A DNA stretch of 64,000 nucleotides. Source: Hymenobacter ruricola (GTDB lineage: Bacteria; Bacteroidota; Bacteroidia; Cytophagales; Hymenobacteraceae). The stretch is from the NCBI RefSeq assembly GCF_015694525.1, contig NZ_JADQDM010000020.1, positions 27,206 to 91,205 on the forward strand, written 5' to 3'. A program made the position numbers and the translations under genes. Under the pieces are notes generated by a model. It ran no database searches. It saw only the letters and a program-made list of their open reading frames with translations, and was not told the origin of the DNA. Position 1 is the first letter of the stretch, and each line of letters starts with the position of its first letter. Shown here piece after piece: positions 47,615 to 56,509 of this stretch.

Positions 47615-50059
47615 ATGTGGGAGCAGCTCGCCGTCTTCATCATCCGGTTTCGCCTGTCGCTGATTGCGGTGCTGGCAGCCATCACCGTGTTCATGGCCTG
47701 GAAGGCCAAGGACGTGGAAATGACCTACGACTTTGCCCAAGTGGTGAGCGAGCAGGACCCGGACATGATTTACTTCAAGCAGTTCAAGCGGACGTTTGGG
47801 GAAGACGGCAACGTGCTGGTTATCGGGATGCAGGACAGCTCGGTATACAAGCTGGGCAACTTCAACGAGTTCCGCATCCTGACCGATACGCTGGCCAAAG
47901 TGCAGGGCGTGAACGGCGTGCTGAGCGTAAGCAAGTTGCTCAACATCAGCAAAGACACGGCTACGAATAGCTTCAAAGCCGCGCCCATCTTCAAAGCTCC
48001 GCCGCGCAGCCAGAAGGAACTCGACAGCCTGATGCGCGTCGTGAACAGCGTGGAGTTCTACAAGGGCCAGCTCATCAGCCCGAACACCGGGGCCACGCTG
48101 CTGGCTCTGACGATGGACCCGAAATACCTGAACTCCTCGAAGCGGCAGGCGGTGATGAACAACATTCTGGGCTTTGCGGCGCAGTTTGAGAAGAAAACGG
48201 GTATCAAGCTGCACTACGCCGGCCTGCCCTACGTGCGCTCCACGATGACGAGCAAAGTGGCCGGCGAGATGAAATTCTTCACCATTCTGGCCATGATTGT
48301 GACCGGGATTACGCTGCTGGTGTTTTTCCGGACGTGGTCGGCGGTGCTGTTTCCGCTCATTGTGGTGGGCGTCACCGTCGTTTGGTGCATTGGCTCCATT
48401 GTGCTGCTGGGCTTCAAAATCAACCTGCTCACCGGCCTGATTCCCAGCATTATCATTGTTATCGGCATCCCGAACTGCACCTACCTGCTCTCGCGCTACC
48501 ACTACGACTACCGAAAATCGGGCAATCAGATGCTGGCCATGACGCGGGTAATCCGCAAAATCGGCCTCGTCACGCTGATGAACAACACGACCACCGCCGT
48601 GGGCTTCATCGTGTTTGCCTTCACCGACATTGCCATTCTCTACCAGTTCGGCCTGGTGGCCACCATCAACATCTTCGCGGCCTTCATTATCAGCTTCATT
48701 CTGATTCCGGCCGTGTTTACCTTCCTGCCGCCGCCCACGCCCAAGCAGTTGGAACATCTTGACGCTACGCCGCTCACCAAGCTGCTGGAGTTTTTCGACT
48801 ACCTCGTGCTCGACCGCCGGCCTACCGTGTACATCGCGGCCCTAGTGCTGGTAGCCGGCGCCGCCATCGGCATTTCGCGCATCGAAGCCGTGTCGTACAT
48901 GGTGGACGACTTGCCCAAGAAAAGCTCGGTGAACTCTGATTTGGCCTTTTTCGAAAACCACTTCAACGGCGTAATGCCGCTGGAATTCGAGGTGGATACC
49001 CATAAGAAAAAGGGCCTGCTGAAGCTCAAGAACCTGGAGAAAATCGACCAGTTCGAGAAGTACCTGCGGACGCAGCCGGAGCTGTCGCCGCCCGTGAGCC
49101 TGGTTACTTTTCTGAAAGCCAGCACGCAGGCTTTTTATACCGGCAACCCGTCGTTCTATCGCCTGCCCGATAATTCGGAGAAGAACTTCATCCTCAGCGC
49201 CCTGGCCAACTCCGGCAACTCCGCCGGCGGCGCGGGCATGAACAGCAAGCTGCTGCGCTCCTTCATGGACAGCACCGGCCAGAAGGCCCGTATTAGCCTG
49301 AAAATCGCCGATATCGGCTCCCAGAACCTGGACACGCTGATGAACACGAAAATCATCCCGGAGATGAATCGCATCTTCAAAGGGACGGGCATGGACATTC
49401 GCCCCACGGGCACGACCATCATCTTCACCAAGGGCAACGAGTACGTCATTCACACCCTGCGCGACAGCCTGTTCATGGCCTTCGGGCTGGTGGGCCTGGT
49501 GGTGCTTTTCCTGTTCCGCTCCTTCAAAACGGTGCTTTTCGCCCTTATCCCCAATGCCGTCACGCTTATCCTCACGGCCGGCATCATGGGCTATTTCAAC
49601 ATCGCGCTCAAGCCCAGCACAGCCTTGATTTTCGTGATTGCGCTGGGGATTGATGGAGATAACTCCATCCACTTGCTGGCCAAATTCCGACAGGAAATGG
49701 CCCTGAACGGCGGTCGGGTGCGCGAAGCCGTATCCGTGACGCTGAGCGAGGCGGGCACCAGCATGATATACACGAGCATTGTGTTGTTCGTGGGTTTCAG
49801 CATCTTCGCCTTCAGCGAATTTGGCGGTACCAAGGCGCTGGGAATGCTAATGTCGGCGTCGCTGTTGATAACCAACTTCTCCAACCTGATACTGCTGCCC
49901 TCGCTGCTCGTGACGTTTGAGCACGGCAAGGGCGACACGGACACCAATGCCCTCATTCGCCACTACGATGAGTCGTACCACGAGGAGGACGATGATGCCG
50001 ACCTGAACCTGAAAGAAATGCACAAAGCCTCCGATTACGAAGGCGATTACTCGATTTGA
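47615..50059 (+). CDS. RND/MMPL-superfamily transporter
   Basis: 814 residues from the ATG at 47615 (MWEQLAVFIIRFRLSLIAVLAAITVFMAWKA); the frame extends upstream through a repeat but that part is not coding-like. Two sets of membrane helices: one near the start, clusters at about 215-375 (FFTILAMIVTGITLLVFFRTW, IIIVIGIPNCTYLLSRYHYDY) and about 615-760 (LFMAFGLVGLVVLFLFRSFKTVLFALIPN, FVIALGIDGDNSIHLLAKFR), separated by a periplasmic domain. This is the MMPL / hopanoid-type exporter layout. The acidic C-terminal tail is cytoplasmic. The substrate is unknown, probably a lipid. Confidence 0.88.
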   Translation: MWEQLAVFIIRFRLSLIAVLAAITVFMAWKAKDVEMTYDFAQVVSEQDPDMIYFKQFKRTFGEDGNVLVIGMQDSSVYKLGNFNEFRILTDTLAKVQGVNGVLSVSKLLNISKDTATNSFKAAPIFKAPPRSQKELDSLMRVVNSVEFYKGQLISPNTGATLLALTMDPKYLNSSKRQAVMNNILGFAAQFEKKTGIKLHYAGLPYVRSTMTSKVAGEMKFFTILAMIVTGITLLVFFRTWSAVLFPLIVVGVTVVWCIGSIVLLGFKINLLTGLIPSIIIVIGIPNCTYLLSRYHYDYRKSGNQMLAMTRVIRKIGLVTLMNNTTTAVGFIVFAFTDIAILYQFGLVATINIFAAFIISFILIPAVFTFLPPPTPKQLEHLDATPLTKLLEFFDYLVLDRRPTVYIAALVLVAGAAIGISRIEAVSYMVDDLPKKSSVNSDLAFFENHFNGVMPLEFEVDTHKKKGLLKLKNLEKIDQFEKYLRTQPELSPPVSLVTFLKASTQAFYTGNPSFYRLPDNSEKNFILSALANSGNSAGGAGMNSKLLRSFMDSTGQKARISLKIADIGSQNLDTLMNTKIIPEMNRIFKGTGMDIRPTGTTIIFTKGNEYVIHTLRDSLFMAFGLVGLVVLFLFRSFKTVLFALIPNAVTLILTAGIMGYFNIALKPSTALIFVIALGIDGDNSIHLLAKFRQEMALNGGRVREAVSVTLSEAGTSMIYTSIVLFVGFSIFAFSEFGGTKALGMLMSASLLITNFSNLILLPSLLVTFEHGKGDTDTNALIRHYDESYHEEDDDADLNLKEMHKASDYEGDYSI

Positions 50060-50064
50060 TAGAA

Positions 50065-50211
50065 CGATGTAGAGACGCAATATTTTGCGTCTCGTCGTTG
50101 AACGACTCGCGTTGAACAACTCCATCAGAACAACCCAACAGAACGACCAAACCCGCGCAGACCAAACAACATCAGCAACGACGAGACGCAAAATGTTGCG
50201 TCTCTACATCG
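50065..50211. repeat. Palindromic repeat, family B (long spacer)
   Basis: CGATGTAGAGACGCAATATT at the left mirrors GTTGCGTCTCTACATCG at the right. Each end also forms a GAGACGC/GCGTCTC hairpin. The 80-bp spacer is A/C-rich with repeated GAACAACxC units. It begins 5 bp after the MMPL stop and ends 19 bp before the ileS ATG. Confidence 0.85.
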
Positions 50212-50230
50212 TGCAAACTGCTCTACATAA

Positions 50231-53200
50231 ATGAAATACCCCGAATACAAGCAGCCGCTCAACTACGGCCAGCTCGGCGAGGACATCCTCGCCTGGTGGA
50301 AGGAGCACGGCATCTTTGAAAAGAGCGTGAGCAGCCGCGAAGGCCAACCCACGTTCGTGTTTTACGAAGGCCCCCCGTCGGCCAACGGCGCGCCCGGCAT
50401 CCACCACGTGATGGCGCGCACGGTGAAGGATATTTTCGGCCGCTACCAGACGCTGTTGGGCAAGCAAGTGCCCCGCAAAGGCGGCTGGGACACCCACGGC
50501 CTGCCCATCGAGCTTCAGGTGGAGAAGGAACTGGGCATCACGAAGGAGGACATCGGCAAGAAAATCAGCGTGGAGGACTACAACCAGCGCTGCAAGGAAA
50601 CCGTCATGCGCTTCAAGGCGCAGTGGGACGACCTGACCGAGAAAATGGGCTACTGGGTCGACCTCAACGACCCCTATGTGACCTTCGAGCCGGAATACAT
50701 CGAAAGCTGCTGGGCGCTGCTCAAGAAGCTCTACGACAAAGGCTTGCTCTACAAGGGCTACACCATCCAGCCGTATTCGCCGGCCGCCGGCACCGGCCTT
50801 TCGTCGCACGAGCTGAACCAGCCCGGCACCTACAAGGACGTGAAGGACACGACCGTGGTGGCGCAGTTCAAGGTGAAGCGGGAGAAGAAATCAAGTTTCT
50901 TGTACGAACATGCCGCTAATTCTTCGCAAGCTCCTGATGCATTCATTCTTGCTTGGACTACAACGCCATGGACATTGCCTGCTAATACAGGATTAGCTGT
51001 CAATAGCAGCTTTGTCTATGAAGTTATCAGGACACTTAATCCCTACACTTTTGAGCCAATAACTGTAGTTGTTGCACAGGAATTAATGCGTCAAGTATTT
51101 GGCTGCGATGAATTCTATAATGAAAGAGAAAAGTACTCACCAGAGCTCTATTCTCTCCTAACACCTTGGCTTCTTAATGGCAATTCTGACGGGTTTGATA
51201 TCCAAGGAAATGAGGCCCTGAAAAAGGAACTCGAAAGCAATTGGTTAAGAAAAGGCCGCATTCCACATGAGAGTGCTGGAACAGCAGATGGTAAGGATTT
51301 AGTAGGTATCAACTACGAGCGACTATTTGGCGTCAAAGAAAACTTTCCTCACTTCAAAGGTGAAGAACGAGCTTTCCGCGTTATACACGGTGATTTTGTG
51401 ACGACTGCCGACGGCACAGGCATCGTGCACATCTCGCCCACGTTTGGCGCCGATGACTTCCGGGCCGCGCAGCTGGCCGACATCCCGGCGCTGATGGTGC
51501 CGGATGCCGAAGGTACGCTCGGCCCCATCGTGGACCGGACGGGCCGCTACGTGCCCCAAATGGGCGAGTTTGCGGGCCGCTGGGTGAAGAACTACGACGG
51601 CCACGACGAAACCGGCGCCGACTATAAAACGCTGGACGAGAGCATTGTTATCAAGATGAAGGGCGACGGCACGGCCTTCAAAGTGGAGAAGTACGAGCAC
51701 ACCTACCCGCACTGCTGGCGCACCGACAAGCCCGTGCTCTACTACCCGCTCGATTCCTGGTTCATTAAGACCACGGCGGTGAAAGACCGGCTCATCGAGC
51801 TCAACAAAACCATCAACTGGAAGCCCGAAAGCACCGGCACCGGCCGCTTCGGCAACTGGCTGGAGAACCTGGTAGACTGGAACTTAAGTCGCTCGCGTTA
51901 CTGGGGCACGCCGCTGCCCATCTGGCGCAGCCAGGACCGGACGGAGGAAATCTGCATCGGCAGCATCGCCGAGCTGAAGGCGGAGATTGACAAGGCCGTG
52001 GCGGCTGAAATCATGACCCACAACCCCTACGCCAACGGCGAAAAAGTGGACCTGCACCGGCCGTATGTGGACGATATTTTCCTCGTCAGCCCCTCCGGCC
52101 AGCCCATGTACCGCGAGCCCGACCTCATCGACGTGTGGTTCGACAGCGGCGCCATGCCCTACGCGCAGTGGCATTATCCGATTGAAAACGAGAGCCAATT
52201 CCAGAAGAATTTCCCCGCCGATTTCATCGCCGAAGGCGTGGACCAAACGCGCGGCTGGTTCTTCACGCTGCACGCCCTGGCCGTGATGCTGGAAGACTCC
52301 GTGGCCTTCAAAAACGTGATTGCCAATGGCTTGGTGCTGGCCAAGGACGGCCAAAAGATGAGCAAGCGCCTCGGCAACGCCGTCGACCCGTTTGCCACCA
52401 TCAAGCAGTTCGGCCCCGATGCCACCCGCTGGTACCTCATCGCCAACGCGCCACCGTGGGACAACCTCAAGTTCGACCCCGCCGGCGTGACCGAAGTGCA
52501 GCGCCGTTTCTTCGGCACGCTCTTCAATACGTATTCGTTCTATGCGCTTTACGCGAATTTGGACGAGTTTCAGACCAGCGAATTCGACCGCGTGCCGCAC
52601 GCCGAATTGAGCGAGCTGGACCGCTGGGTGCTGAGCAAGCTGCAGTCGCTGATTGTGGAAGCGCGCGGGCACCTCGACAACTACGACCCCACGAAGGCCG
52701 CCCGCGCCATTCAGGATTTCGTGACCGACCAGCTCTCGAACTGGTACGTGCGCCTCTCGCGCCGCCGTTTCTGGAAAGGCGAACTTACTCAGGATAAGCG
52801 CGCTGCCTTCGAAACCTTGCAGGAATGCCTGGTGGTGGTGGCGCAGCTGATGTCGCCCATCGCGCCCTTCTTCGGCGAGTGGCTGTACCGAAACATGGTT
52901 TTCGGAGAGTTAGGAGTTAAGAGTGAAGAGTTAAGAGTTGAAGCAGGAGCATCAACCGAATCAACCCTTAACTCTCAACTCTTAACTCTTAACTCGCCCG
53001 AATCGGTGCACCTGACGCTGCTGGTGGAGGCCGACACGGCCCGCATCGACCCGAAGCTGGAGGAGCGCATGGAGCTGGCTCAGCGCATCAGCTCGCTGGC
53101 CCACTCGCTGCGCAAAAAGTCGGTGCTGAAGGTGCGTCAGCCCCTGCAGCGCATCCTGGTGCCGGTGCTGAACGAGACGACCAAGGAGCAAGTCGGCCTC

Positions 53201-53809
53201 GTGGAGGACTTGATTTGCGCCGAAATCAACGTGAAGCACATCGAATTCCTCGACGACGAGAGCGAAAGCGGCGTGCTGGTGAAGTCGGTGAAGCCCAATT
53301 TCAAGCGCCTCGGCCAGCAATACGGCCCGCGCCTGAAGGCCGTGGGCGCCCGCATTCAGGCCATGACAGCGGCCGAAATCTCGAAGCTGGAGAAGGAGGG
53401 AAGCCTCGCCGTGGAGGTCGATGGCCAGCCCATCACCCTGGCCCCCGACGATGTGGAAATCCGCACCGACGACCTGCCCGGCTGGCTTGTGGCCACCGAC
53501 GGCCCCCTCACCGTGGCCCTCGACGTGACCCTAACTGATGAGTTGCGCCAGGAAGGCCTCGCCCGCGAGCTGGTGAACCGCCTCCAGAACCTGCGCAAAG
53601 ACTCGGGCCTGGAAGTGCAGGACAAAATCCGCGTCACTTTGGCCGACCAGCAGCCCGAGCTCACGGCCGCCGTGGCCGCGTTCGGCGACTACATCCGCAC
53701 CGAAACGCAGGCCCTCGCCCTCACCTTCGCGGCCGATGTGAACGGCGGCTCGGTGCTCGAATTTGATGACTACTCCGTGCCGGTTCGGTTGGAGGTCGCA
53801 ACTGCCTGA
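50231..53809 (+). CDS. ileS: Isoleucine--tRNA ligase
   Basis: 1192 residues, Bacteroidota/eukaryote-like type. HIGH-type motif in PSANGAPGIHHVMART, editing domain with AWTTTPWTLPANTGLAVN, WDTHGLPIELQVEKELG, RYWGTPLPIW, KMSKS-type motif GQKMSKRLGNAVDP, then the anticodon-binding domain and a C-terminal part. Charges and proofreads tRNA-Ile. Two oddities: residues about 218-395 are encoded by AT-rich DNA (separate entry), and residues about 892-922 are an in-frame palindromic repeat inserted between WLYRNMVFG and PESVHLT (separate entry). Both keep the frame, so the enzyme should still work. It is preceded by a family B repeat. Confidence 0.96.
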   Translation: MKYPEYKQPLNYGQLGEDILAWWKEHGIFEKSVSSREGQPTFVFYEGPPSANGAPGIHHVMARTVKDIFGRYQTLLGKQVPRKGGWDTHGLPIELQVEKELGITKEDIGKKISVEDYNQRCKETVMRFKAQWDDLTEKMGYWVDLNDPYVTFEPEYIESCWALLKKLYDKGLLYKGYTIQPYSPAAGTGLSSHELNQPGTYKDVKDTTVVAQFKVKREKKSSFLYEHAANSSQAPDAFILAWTTTPWTLPANTGLAVNSSFVYEVIRTLNPYTFEPITVVVAQELMRQVFGCDEFYNEREKYSPELYSLLTPWLLNGNSDGFDIQGNEALKKELESNWLRKGRIPHESAGTADGKDLVGINYERLFGVKENFPHFKGEERAFRVIHGDFVTTADGTGIVHISPTFGADDFRAAQLADIPALMVPDAEGTLGPIVDRTGRYVPQMGEFAGRWVKNYDGHDETGADYKTLDESIVIKMKGDGTAFKVEKYEHTYPHCWRTDKPVLYYPLDSWFIKTTAVKDRLIELNKTINWKPESTGTGRFGNWLENLVDWNLSRSRYWGTPLPIWRSQDRTEEICIGSIAELKAEIDKAVAAEIMTHNPYANGEKVDLHRPYVDDIFLVSPSGQPMYREPDLIDVWFDSGAMPYAQWHYPIENESQFQKNFPADFIAEGVDQTRGWFFTLHALAVMLEDSVAFKNVIANGLVLAKDGQKMSKRLGNAVDPFATIKQFGPDATRWYLIANAPPWDNLKFDPAGVTEVQRRFFGTLFNTYSFYALYANLDEFQTSEFDRVPHAELSELDRWVLSKLQSLIVEARGHLDNYDPTKAARAIQDFVTDQLSNWYVRLSRRRFWKGELTQDKRAAFETLQECLVVVAQLMSPIAPFFGEWLYRNMVFGELGVKSEELRVEAGASTESTLNSQLLTLNSPESVHLTLLVEADTARIDPKLEERMELAQRISSLAHSLRKKSVLKVRQPLQRILVPVLNETTKEQVGLVEDLICAEINVKHIEFLDDESESGVLVKSVKPNFKRLGQQYGPRLKAVGARIQAMTAAEISKLEKEGSLAVEVDGQPITLAPDDVEIRTDDLPGWLVATDGPLTVALDVTLTDELRQEGLARELVNRLQNLRKDSGLEVQDKIRVTLADQQPELTAAVAAFGDYIRTETQALALTFAADVNGGSVLEFDDYSVPVRLEVATA
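50885..51410 (+). other. AT-rich mosaic segment inside ileS
   Basis: Sample counts: 51001-51060 has 23 G+C of 60 and 51061-51120 has 22 of 60 (about 38%), against 42 of 60 (70%) at 51481-51540. Codons change from GCC/CTG/GAG style to GCT/CTT/GAA style at both edges without any frame break. It covers part of the editing (CP1) region. It looks like a homologous segment from a lower-GC relative. Confidence 0.75.
52906..52995. repeat. In-frame palindromic repeat inside ileS (GAGTTAAGAGT type)
   Basis: Left arm GAGTTAGGAGTTAAGAGTGA continues to GTTGA at 52940; right arm TCAACCCTTAACTCTCAACT runs to 52995. Length is 90 bp, exactly 30 codons, and no stop is produced in the ileS frame. The element is AT-rich and translates to ELGVKSEELRVEAGA followed by STESTLNSQLLTLNS. 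Confidence 0.85.
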
Positions 53810-53817
53810 TGCTGAAC

Positions 53818-53849
53818 GACTCGCCGGGAGGTGAAATCCCCGGCGAGTC
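53818..53849 (+). terminator. Hairpin after ileS
   Basis: GACTCGCCGGG pairs with CCCCGGCGAGTC around AGGTGAAAT, 8 bp after the stop. No T-run follows, so it is either a weak terminator or a 3'-end stabiliser. Confidence 0.55.
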
Positions 53850-53976
53850 CTCGGCCGCACAAACAGTCAATAAGCTCGTCTTTGGCCGCACAAAACCTCA
53901 GACAATCAGTTGAAAAAGGTACAAAAGGACGGTAATAAAACAGGCCGTCGCTCCCGCCACTTTTGGCCCCGTCTGA

Positions 53977-54648
53977 ATGCATCCAACGCTCACCACTCGC
54001 CAGCAAAACGCGGCTAAATTTTTCCTGCTGGCGCTGTTCGTCATTGCCCTCGACCAGCTCTCGAAGTGGGCCGTGCACACCTACATGCAGCCCGGCATGG
54101 CGGGCGAAATCCCCCTAATCGGCCACTGGGCCAAGCTACACTACACGCTGAACCCAGGCATGGCCTTCGGCGCCGAGCTGCCCGCGCCGTATGGCAAGCT
54201 GGTGCTCAGTGGGTTCCGCCTGCTGGCCGTGTTTGGCCTGAGCTACTACATTATCCGCCTTTGCAAGCAGCGCGCCGCCGCCGGCTACATCGCCTGCATG
54301 GCTCTCATCCTCGGCGGGGCCGTGGGCAACCTGATTGACTCGGTTTTCTACGGCATAATCTACGACAACGCGCCGTTTGGCTCGCCCACGCGCTGGTTCT
54401 ACGGCCAGGTCATCGACATGCTCTACGTCGACATTTACGAGGGCTTCCTGCCCCAAAACTGGCCGCTGATAGGAGGGAAGTACGTCTCGCTCTGGCCCAT
54501 CTTCAATATCGCCGATTCCTCCATTTTCATCGGTGTAGCGTTGATTCTGCTCAATCAGAGCCGTTTTTTCAAGCAGGAAGAGTCGGTGGCTGTAACTGAG
54601 AAACACAGCGAGCCGCTGGTAGCTCCTGACTCGGAGAACCTGGGGTAG
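53977..54648 (+). CDS. lspA: Lipoprotein signal peptidase (first of two tandem copies)
   Basis: 223 residues. Four membrane helices (FFLLALFVIALDQLSKWAVHTY; FRLLAVFGLSYYIIRLC; YIACMALILGGAVGNLIDSVF; SSIFIGVALILLNQS). Conserved LspA features: N-P-GMAFGAELPAPYG, GNLIDS (first catalytic Asp) and FNIADSSI (second catalytic Asp). A roughly 35-residue insertion between the last two (APFGSPTRWFYGQVIDMLYV) is usual in Bacteroidota. Cleaves prolipoprotein signals after lipid addition at the inner membrane. Followed after 143 bp by a near copy; a family A repeat lies between them. Confidence 0.93.
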   Translation: MHPTLTTRQQNAAKFFLLALFVIALDQLSKWAVHTYMQPGMAGEIPLIGHWAKLHYTLNPGMAFGAELPAPYGKLVLSGFRLLAVFGLSYYIIRLCKQRAAAGYIACMALILGGAVGNLIDSVFYGIIYDNAPFGSPTRWFYGQVIDMLYVDIYEGFLPQNWPLIGGKYVSLWPIFNIADSSIFIGVALILLNQSRFFKQEESVAVTEKHSEPLVAPDSENLG

Positions 54649-54653
54649 CGAAC

Positions 54654-54735
54654 TGTAGCGTGGACTCTGCGAGTCCGCGCCCGCACGAACGACATATCGC
54701 CCAACGATGCGCGGACTCGCAGAGTCCACGCTACA
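54654..54735. repeat. Palindromic repeat, family A (CTGCGAG subtype), between the lspA copies
   Basis: TGTAGCGTGGACTCTGCGAG at the left mirrors CGCAGAGTCCACGCTACA at the right. Starts 5 bp after the first lspA stop. Confidence 0.9.
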
Positions 54736-54791
54736 ACTTCCGGCATACCGTTCTTTGTCCTTTCGTTCTGCTCAAGGACAACCTCCCTACA

Positions 54792-55448
54792 ATGCACCCA
54801 ACGCTCACCACCCGCCAGCATTCCGCGGCTAAATTCTTCCTGCTGGCGCTGTTCGTCATCGCCATCGACCAGCTCTCGAAGTATTTGGTGCACAACTACA
54901 TGCAGCTTGGTTCGGCCGGCGAAATCCCGATTTTCGGCCAGTGGGCCAAGCTCACCTACACGCTGAATCCCGGCATGGCCTTCGGGGCTGAGCTGCCCGC
55001 GCCCTACGGCAAGCTGGTGCTCACCGGTTTCCGCATGCTGGCCGTGGGTGGGCTGATTTACTATATTATTCGCCTCTGCCGTCAGCGCGTGGCGGCCGGC
55101 TATATCGCCTGCATGGCACTCATCCTCGGCGGCGCGGTCGGCAACCTGATTGACTCGATTTTCTACGGAATACTCTACAATAACGCCCCGGTAGGCTCAC
55201 CCACGCGCTGGTTCTACGGCCAAGTCATCGACATGATTTTCGTGCCGCTGTACGTGGGTTATTTCCCCAAATCCTGGCCCCTCATCGGCGGCTCGTACAG
55301 CAACGGCTTTCCCATCTTCAACATCGCCGATTCGTCCATCTTCATCGGCGTCGCCCTAATTCTGCTCAACCAGAGCCGCTTTTTCAACGAATCGCAGCCT
55401 GTTCCGGCTGAAACCAGCGAAGCTGCGCCCCTAGCGTCGCATCAGTAG
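54792..55448 (+). CDS. lspA: Lipoprotein signal peptidase (second tandem copy)
   Basis: 218 residues from the ATG at 54792 (MHPTLTTRQHSAAKFFLLA), matching the start of the first copy nearly residue for residue. Both catalytic Asp blocks are kept (GNLIDSIF, FNIADSSI) as is NPGMAFGAELP. Differences gather in the loop after GNLID (FVPLYVGYFPKSWPLIGGSYSNGFP against the first copy) and in the C-terminal tail. Both copies look active. A tandem duplication, probably with separate promoters because of the repeat between them. Confidence 0.92.
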   Translation: MHPTLTTRQHSAAKFFLLALFVIAIDQLSKYLVHNYMQLGSAGEIPIFGQWAKLTYTLNPGMAFGAELPAPYGKLVLTGFRMLAVGGLIYYIIRLCRQRVAAGYIACMALILGGAVGNLIDSIFYGILYNNAPVGSPTRWFYGQVIDMIFVPLYVGYFPKSWPLIGGSYSNGFPIFNIADSSIFIGVALILLNQSRFFNESQPVPAETSEAAPLASHQ

Positions 55449-55495
55449 CTTAAGTTTCGAAGTCTTTTTTCACGCCATTTTCTCTTTCGATTCTC

Positions 55496-55870
55496 ATGGT
55501 AATCAAGCAAAAAATGATTTTCCGGGCCGATTTGCAGGCTAATCCGGACAAGCTGTACCTGTTTGGCGACAATGAAGAACGACGTGGCAAAGGTGGGCAG
55601 GCCATCCAAATGCGCGATGAACCGAATGCAGTAGGAGTGAGGACTAAGCGCCGGCCGCGCTTGAACGAGGGCGACTTTTGGACCGATGAAACATACGCTG
55701 CCAACTGCCGCATGATTGAAGAAGACCTTGCTCCCGTTAAGCAGCATTTGGCCAAGGGCGGCACGGTCGTAATTCCAGAAGACGGCCTTGGTACTGGTTT
55801 AGCGCAACTGGCTGAACGTGCCCCGCAAACCTTAGCTTTCCTGCAAGCAGTGCTTGATAGCTTGAAATAA
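55496..55870 (+). CDS. Phage-like small conserved protein (DUF7831-type)
   Basis: 124 residues. Pattern MIFRADLQANPDKLYLFGDNEERRGKGGQAIQMRDEPNAVGVRTKRRP, then VIPEDGLGTGLAQLAERAPQTLAFL. I recall this pattern from a family frequent in phages and plasmids (DUF7831) in which GDNxxRxGxGGQAxxMRxEPNAxGxxTK is the hallmark; function unknown. The GTG/GLG loops suggest nucleotide or ADP-ribose binding (inference). The start could be at 55496 or at the M of MIFRADL (55514). Somewhat lower GC than its neighbours, so possibly acquired. Confidence 0.7.
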   Translation: MVIKQKMIFRADLQANPDKLYLFGDNEERRGKGGQAIQMRDEPNAVGVRTKRRPRLNEGDFWTDETYAANCRMIEEDLAPVKQHLAKGGTVVIPEDGLGTGLAQLAERAPQTLAFLQAVLDSLK

Positions 55871-55967
55871 GCGCGTCCTTAGTCGCCCCAGACGCGGAGA
55901 AGCTGGCGTAGTAGGGGAGGGGCCGCGCCGTTGAACGGTAATCGTAGAACGTCAATCGAGGAAACGT

Positions 55968-56420
55968 TTAATTTAATCGGTTTCTTGACAACACTCTACG
56001 AGCAACGGCAATGTTTTCGGGCTCAAACGAATTATTGACTACAAGCTTTAATGCTTCGCTGAAACTGCCTAAAAACTGTGGATTGGCATTGGAGGTGCGC
56101 AATCGGTATAGAAAGCTAAATGGAAATTCACCAAGCTCCAGCATCCGGTATTCTGTATTGGGTATCAAGATGGGCTGACCATAATTTCTGACTTGGATAA
56201 ATGAGTCGTTGTAAGCGACATGTCTGATACGAATAGAAACAGTGACAGTAAAAAGCAATAGTATCGTGAAAAGGCTCAACGCCAATACGCCATGTAGTTC
56301 CAGCAACCAGTGTTGAGATAATATTACCCAGACATAGCATGTTAAGCCAGCAACACCTACGAGTGGGATGATGAGCTTATAGAGCAAGGTCAAGCGGCTT
56401 GAAAGTCTAGTAAATGGCAT
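55968..56420 (-). CDS. Small membrane protein of unknown function
   Basis: 150 residues. Two membrane helices at about 12-32 (LYKLIIPLVGVAGLTCYVWVI) and 40-62 (LHGVLALSLFTILLLFTVTVSI), then a soluble part with YNDSFIQVRNYGQPILIPNTEYRML and SFEPENIAVARRVLSRN. Resembles short bacterial PH-like or YcxB-like membrane proteins, but I cannot name a family. AT-richer than its neighbours, in the same accessory patch as the gene before it. Confidence 0.65.
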   Translation of the reverse strand: MPFTRLSSRLTLLYKLIIPLVGVAGLTCYVWVILSQHWLLELHGVLALSLFTILLLFTVTVSIRIRHVAYNDSFIQVRNYGQPILIPNTEYRMLELGEFPFSFLYRLRTSNANPQFLGSFSEALKLVVNNSFEPENIAVARRVLSRNRLN

Positions 56421-56509
56421 GATGAACTACTGAAAAGCCCCGTTTTCGAATGCTGTAGGAGCAGAACGTAAACATACTGCTTTTCTAAAATGGGTCTGAG
56501 AAGTGCCTT

